Source of the DNA: an uncultured Campylobacter sp.
GTDB taxonomy: Bacteria > Campylobacterota > Campylobacteria > Campylobacterales > Campylobacteraceae
Assembly: GCA_938036585.1 (NCBI GenBank)
Contig: CALHQN010000126.1
Span: forward strand, 1 to 9,349
DNA: 9,349 nucleotides
Direction of reading: 5' to 3'
A program made the position numbers and the translations under genes. The notes under the pieces were generated by a model. That model did not search any database, had not been told where the DNA came from, and was given only the letters and a program-made list of their open reading frames with translations. Positions 6,401 to 9,349 of the stretch are shown here, in pieces; the stretch's first letter is position 1, and each line of letters starts with the position of its first letter.

Positions 6401-7017
6401 CTTTTCTCCTCTATCATCAAAAGCAGCGGAGTAAGCACGGCATGGGCTTTGGCGTTGTGCTCGGCAAGGTAGCTTAGGCGGTCAATGCGCTGCAATTCAT
6501 CGCCGCTTAGCCTAACGCCCGCCTCGAAACACTCTAGCGCTATCTCGCCGATGAGCGCTTTTAGCGCCGTCTTATCCAGCTCGCCTTTACGCTCCAGCGC
6601 GATCTGCGCGTCGATAAACTCCACCGCTTCCTTTAGGCCGAGCCTGGCTAAATTTAACCCTGTGCGGTATCTGGGCTTTCGCACGCAGAGATTTTGCACC
6701 ACGAGGCGCGAGCGGATGGTGGGCAGCAGGGCGTTGATGAAAGGGGTGATCAGGAAAAACACCGTATTTTTGGGCGGCTCCTCTAAAATTTTAAGCAGGG
6801 CGTTTTGCGCCTCCTCGCCGAATTTCGTAGCGGCGATGACGATGATCTTATCCTCGCGCTCGGCGACGTAGGTTTCGTCTATGATCTTTCGCGCCTCGTC
6901 GATTTTAAGTTCAGTGCTTTCAAAAAACCTTAAATTTTTGCGCGGAATTTCGGCTAAAATTTTATCTTTAAAGCCCTCATAATCGCCCGTTAAAACGATC
7001 TGATTTATGATTTTCAA
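6397..7017 (-). CDS. holB: DNA polymerase III subunit delta' (short form)
   Basis: Clamp-loader subunit that helps load the beta sliding clamp during replication. The diagnostic block is EEAQNALLKILEEPPKNTVF (68-87), then LLPTIRSR (97-104), matching the region around sensor 1 and the SRC motif of delta'/gamma proteins; the Cys of SRC is replaced by Leu. At 206 aa it is much shorter than the roughly 330 aa of E. coli. It lacks the N-terminal Walker A and zinc-finger region: residues 1-60 have no GxxGxGK and no Cys cluster. This reduced form is, as far as I recall, usual in Campylobacter and Helicobacter. The start is TTG at 7017, overlapping the hobA stop by 4 bases (TTGA); no ATG lies nearby, so translation probably depends on coupling to hobA. 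It is followed by folP with another 4-base overlap. Confidence 0.88.
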   Translation of the reverse strand: MKIINQIVLTGDYEGFKDKILAEIPRKNLRFFESTELKIDEARKIIDETYVAEREDKIIVIAATKFGEEAQNALLKILEEPPKNTVFFLITPFINALLPTIRSRLVVQNLCVRKPRYRTGLNLARLGLKEAVEFIDAQIALERKGELDKTALKALIGEIALECFEAGVRLSGDELQRIDRLSYLAEHNAKAHAVLTPLLLMIEEKR

Positions 7018-7547
7018 AGCACCACTTCGTCAAAAAGCACGGCGTCGATGCTTTTATCTAAAATTTTAAAAAGTTGGATCAGTTTGAGATCCAAGCTCGG
7101 ATCGCTCTCGCTCATGTAAAAGCTGTTTTGCAGCCTCTCATCGATGAGCCACAGATAGCTGTCCTCGTGGCTTTTGGCGATTTTGGCTAGCGGATGGTTG
7201 CCGTTGCCGATGTAAAAATATATAAATCCGTTGGCAAACGCGAGGCTTAGCATATCATTTAGCAGCAGCGCGTCCTCTAGGCTATTTACGCCGCCGCGAT
7301 AGAGCGAGCGCAGCGAAAAAAACGGCAGCAACGGACGAGAGTTGGTCGAGGAGTTGATCTTTTTGATGATGTATTCGCTAAACCAGCTTCGCTCATCGTC
7401 GCAGATGACGATGAAAGCAAAGCCGTCGTGGAGGAATTTGAGCTTTGAAGCCAAAAGCGGAGTCCAGTCCTCCTTGCGATTCTCGAGCCACTCAAGTCCG
7501 GGCTCGGAGCGCATCGCCGTGACGCTCCAAGTGTGCAGATCCTGCAT
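7014..7547 (-). CDS. hobA: HobA, DnaA-binding replication initiation regulator
   Basis: HobA is a Campylobacterota-specific protein, described in Helicobacter pylori, that forms a tetramer, binds domain I of DnaA and promotes assembly of DnaA on oriC; it is a structural counterpart of DiaA. The 177 aa match the family length of about 180. Family-like segments include the N-terminal MQDLHTWSVTAMRSE, WLENRKEDWTPLLASKLKFL (20-39), FIVICDDERSWFSEYIIKKI (45-64), RPLLPFFSLRSLY (71-83) and DMLSLAFANGFIYFYIG (98-114). Identification rests on memory of the family sequences and on its place between lysC and holB. The ATG at 7547 shares one base with the lysC stop (TAATG) and has only a weak GGA upstream, so it is probably translationally coupled. 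It sits next to another replication gene, holB. Confidence 0.88.
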   Translation of the reverse strand: MQDLHTWSVTAMRSEPGLEWLENRKEDWTPLLASKLKFLHDGFAFIVICDDERSWFSEYIIKKINSSTNSRPLLPFFSLRSLYRGGVNSLEDALLLNDMLSLAFANGFIYFYIGNGNHPLAKIAKSHEDSYLWLIDERLQNSFYMSESDPSLDLKLIQLFKILDKSIDAVLFDEVVL

Positions 7548-8020
7548 TATTTATCCAAATCGTAGGCTTTATGCAGCGCGCGCACGGCAAGCTCGCCGTA
7601 TTTAGCCTCTACGATCATCGAAATTTTAATCTCGCTCGTGGAGATCATCTGGATATTTATCCCTTCGTCCGCGAGCGTCTTAAACGCCTTGCTGGCTATG
7701 CCGCTGTGGCTTTTCATACCTACTCCGACCAAAGAAACCTTTACGATATCGGCATCCGATTCGATGATGGAATTCGGATTTGGATTTACCTCTTTCATTA
7801 CCGCATAAGCAGTCTGCAGCTCGTTTTGCGGCACGGTAAAGCCCAAATTCGTCTCGCCGTTTCGTCCGATATTTTGCACGATCATATCGACGTTGATCTC
7901 CTTGCCCGCAAGCGCGGAGAAAATTTCAGCCGCGACGCCGGGGCGATCCTCTACGTTTCTAATCGTGATTCTTGCTTGATTTTTATCCAGTGCAATGCCG
8001 CTAATTACCGCATCTTCCAT
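7547..8020 (-). CDS. Possible internal start: aspartate kinase beta (regulatory) subunit
   Basis: In-frame ATG at codon 245 of lysC (MEDAVISGIALDK), giving a 157-residue protein with just the two ACT domains. In Bacillus subtilis aspartokinase II and Corynebacterium glutamicum LysC a separate beta subunit starts at the equivalent place, and the enzyme is alpha2-beta2. Here the ATG has ACAGGAG ending 8 bases upstream, as good as the true gene starts in this operon. The same bases encode Thr-Gly-Glu, so part of the match could be forced by protein sequence. Existence of the product is inference. Confidence 0.5.
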   Translation of the reverse strand: MEDAVISGIALDKNQARITIRNVEDRPGVAAEIFSALAGKEINVDMIVQNIGRNGETNLGFTVPQNELQTAYAVMKEVNPNPNSIIESDADIVKVSLVGVGMKSHSGIASKAFKTLADEGINIQMISTSEIKISMIVEAKYGELAVRALHKAYDLDK

Positions 8021-8752
8021 CTTTTCTTCTCCTGTTATGAGTGTTCCTTCATGATCGTTAAAACTGCTTCGCGTCACCAAATTTACATTTAATTTCTTCG
8101 CAAGCTCGACGCTTCGATTTTGCAAAACCTTCGCTCCCAAGCTCGCAAGCTCAAGCATCTCGTCGTAGCTGATGCGATCAAGCTTTTTGGCTTTCGGCTC
8201 GATTCTAGGATCGGTCGTATATACGCCGTCTACGTCGGTGTAAATTTCGCACAGATCGGCATTCAGCGCTCCTGCGACGGCGACTGCGCTAAGATCGCTT
8301 CCGCCTCGCCCGAGCGTAGTTACCTCGCCTGCGGTGCTGATGCCTTGAAAGCCCGCGACGACGACGATTTTTCCCTGCTTTAGCGCCTCTTGCATGCTTT
8401 TTGGATCGATCGAGACGATGCGAGCTTTTGTGTGAAGCTCGTCCGTCACGATGCCCGCGCCTCGCCCGCTAAATGCGATCGCAGGATGACCCTTGGCATT
8501 TAGCGCGATAGCCAAAAGTGCGCTCGTGACGCGCTCGCCCGAGCTTAGCAGAACGTCCATCTCCCTACCTTCGGGAGTTTTAGTAAAAAATTCCGCCTGC
8601 TCGATGAGCTGATTGGTAACGCCGCTCATCGCAGAGACGATTACTACGACGTTATGCCCTTCGTTTTTGGTTTTGATCACGCGCTGTGCGACCGACTCGA
8701 TCCGCTCTAGCGTGCCGACGCTCGTGCCGCCGTATTTTTGAACGATTAGCAT
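7547..8752 (-). CDS. lysC: Aspartate kinase
   Basis: Phosphorylates aspartate, the first step to lysine/diaminopimelate, threonine and methionine; cytoplasmic. The N-terminal kinase domain (about 1-235) has KYGGTSVG (6-13), SSGERVTSALLA (70-81), GRGGSDLSAVA (148-158) and YTDVDGVYTTDPR (171-183). Two ACT domains follow (about 262-325 and 336-401), the second with STSEIKISM (371-379), the usual site of feedback by lysine and/or threonine. Length (401 aa) is standard for monofunctional aspartokinases of the Bacillus/Corynebacterium alpha-beta type. The ATG at 8752 shares a base with the nudH stop (TAATG) and has AGAGGAGGG upstream, with AGGAGG at 8763-8768, 10 bases from the ATG. An internal start for a beta subunit is listed separately. 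Which amino acid inhibits it cannot be read from the sequence. Confidence 0.97.
   Translation of the reverse strand: MLIVQKYGGTSVGTLERIESVAQRVIKTKNEGHNVVVIVSAMSGVTNQLIEQAEFFTKTPEGREMDVLLSSGERVTSALLAIALNAKGHPAIAFSGRGAGIVTDELHTKARIVSIDPKSMQEALKQGKIVVVAGFQGISTAGEVTTLGRGGSDLSAVAVAGALNADLCEIYTDVDGVYTTDPRIEPKAKKLDRISYDEMLELASLGAKVLQNRSVELAKKLNVNLVTRSSFNDHEGTLITGEEKMEDAVISGIALDKNQARITIRNVEDRPGVAAEIFSALAGKEINVDMIVQNIGRNGETNLGFTVPQNELQTAYAVMKEVNPNPNSIIESDADIVKVSLVGVGMKSHSGIASKAFKTLADEGINIQMISTSEIKISMIVEAKYGELAVRALHKAYDLDK
8029..8033 (-). promoter_or_regulatory. Internal Shine-Dalgarno site within lysC (AGGAG)
   Basis: AGGAG, preceded by AC on the - strand, stands 8 bases before the internal ATG at 8020. 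It is the feature that makes that ATG a credible start and not just an internal methionine. Confidence 0.5.
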
Positions 8753-9222
8753 TAAATGTAGCCCTCCTCTTTAAAATATTTTAAAACCGTCGCGTAAATC
8801 GGCTTTTTGAAGTGATTTACGTGCCTTAAAACCTCATTTGCGCCTACGAATTTAAATGCGTCGAATTCGGGAAGTTTAGTATTGATGTTCAGATCGGCCA
8901 AATTTCGTAATCGCACCAAAAAATACCTTTGAATTTGCCCGTCGTACGGGTGCATCTTTTGAGCTATCCCCTCGGGAAAGTCGTAGCTGTGCCAGTGCGG
9001 ACACTCCGAGATGATATCGACCTTGCTCGTTCCGATCTCCTCGCCAAGCTCCCTAAGAAGCGCAGTTTTCGGCGTTTCGCCGTCGTCGATGCCGCCCTGA
9101 GGGAACTGCCATGCTCCTCTGACGTCGCTTCGTTGCGCGATCAAAATTTCGCAGTTAAACGGATACGATGGCGAAAGCACGATTGCAGCGACATTCGGTC
9201 TGTAATTTTTCTCTTTTTCCAT
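8752..9222 (-). CDS. rppH: RNA pyrophosphohydrolase (Nudix hydrolase)
   Basis: Removes pyrophosphate from triphosphorylated RNA 5' ends, opening them to decay; older names are nudH and invA, and members also cleave dinucleoside polyphosphates. From the ATG at 9222 the product has 156 aa. The Nudix signature Gx5Ex7REUxEExGU is complete at residues 43-65 except that the last position is Thr; metal-binding glutamates are at 58, 61 and 62 (RELGEE). Other RppH-like segments are YRPNVAAIVL, AWQFPQGGID, PYDGQIQRYFLVRL and the C-terminal FKKPIYATVLKYF. The frame extends nine codons further to a TTG at 9249, but family members begin just before the YRPNVAAI block, so I prefer the ATG. Neither start has a strong ribosome binding site. 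It is the first gene of the operon; its stop overlaps the lysC start by one base. Confidence 0.93.
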   Translation of the reverse strand: MEKEKNYRPNVAAIVLSPSYPFNCEILIAQRSDVRGAWQFPQGGIDDGETPKTALLRELGEEIGTSKVDIISECPHWHSYDFPEGIAQKMHPYDGQIQRYFLVRLRNLADLNINTKLPEFDAFKFVGANEVLRHVNHFKKPIYATVLKYFKEEGYI

Positions 9223-9349
9223 CTCGTTTTTCTCATAAAAAATTTCCAAAATCTTACCGAAAAAATATTAAAATTTGCGTTAAGAGGCTTAAAATTTATA
9301 TAAATTTTCAAATTAATTCGCTAAATTTTGTGACATAAATTTAGCCCAT
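9223..9349. promoter_or_regulatory. Upstream region and probable promoter of the five-gene operon
   Basis: An AT-rich stretch upstream of the first gene. The palindromic TTTATATAAA at 9295-9304 could act as a -10 region on the - strand about 70 bases before the ATG, with T- and A-rich DNA on both sides; because it is symmetric it could also serve a divergent gene beyond the right edge. A second candidate is TAATATT at 9264-9270. No coding sequence is visible here. The exact promoter is not determined. Confidence 0.3.

Noticed and set aside
5369..8383. Several long + strand frames opposite the folP, holB, hobA and lysC genes
   Set aside because: They lie wholly antisense to well-identified genes, show biased composition without domains, and are shadows of the GC-rich coding strand.
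9223..9249. TTG at 9249 as the rppH start
   Set aside because: Adds nine residues not usual in the family; the ATG at 9222 puts the YRPNVAAI block at the expected distance from the start.

Overview
The window looks like chromosome of a member of the Campylobacterota, most likely a Campylobacter with fairly high GC such as the oral C. gracilis; the species is a guess. The decisive evidence is a hobA gene, a DnaA-binding initiation factor known only from this group. It sits inside a tightly packed operon whose order (nudH-lysC-hobA-holB-folP) matches what I remember from C. jejuni. Intergenic DNA rich in AAATTT fits as well.

Layout. (1) Positions 1-960, + strand: a very AT-rich, foreign-looking block holding the 3' end of a gene that begins outside the window. 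It encodes a glycine-rich hydrophobic segment, an Asn/Ser/Thr-rich linker and a small C-terminal domain, an architecture like the tail of a large secreted contact-dependent or polymorphic toxin. A strong intrinsic terminator follows 22 bases after the stop, leaving no room for an immunity gene. (2) Positions 961-1662: about 700 bases with no convincing gene, across which the base composition changes from the AT-rich block to the host style. (3) Positions 1663-4694, - strand: a two-gene TAXI-type TRAP transporter operon, binding protein first and then a fused DctQ-DctM permease. (4) Positions 4695-5263: a 569-base gap with a degenerate tandem array of about 24-base units built on AAATTT. (5) Positions 5264-9222, - strand: five genes overlapping by 1 or 4 bases, in order of transcription nudH/rppH (RNA pyrophosphohydrolase), lysC (aspartate kinase), hobA, holB (a short delta' clamp-loader subunit) and folP (dihydropteroate synthase with an N-terminal extension). 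(6) Positions 9223-9349: AT-rich upstream DNA, probably carrying the operon promoter.

How it works together. The five-gene operon is housekeeping: RNA 5'-end processing, entry to the aspartate amino-acid family, initiation and elongation of replication, and folate synthesis. Its overlapping stop/start pairs imply translational coupling. lysC also carries a well-placed internal ribosome binding site and ATG that would yield a separate regulatory (beta) subunit. The TRAP genes form an independent sodium- or proton-driven uptake system for an unidentified, probably organic-acid, substrate. The most unusual item is the AT-rich toxin-like tail, which seems to be horizontally acquired and without its immunity partner.
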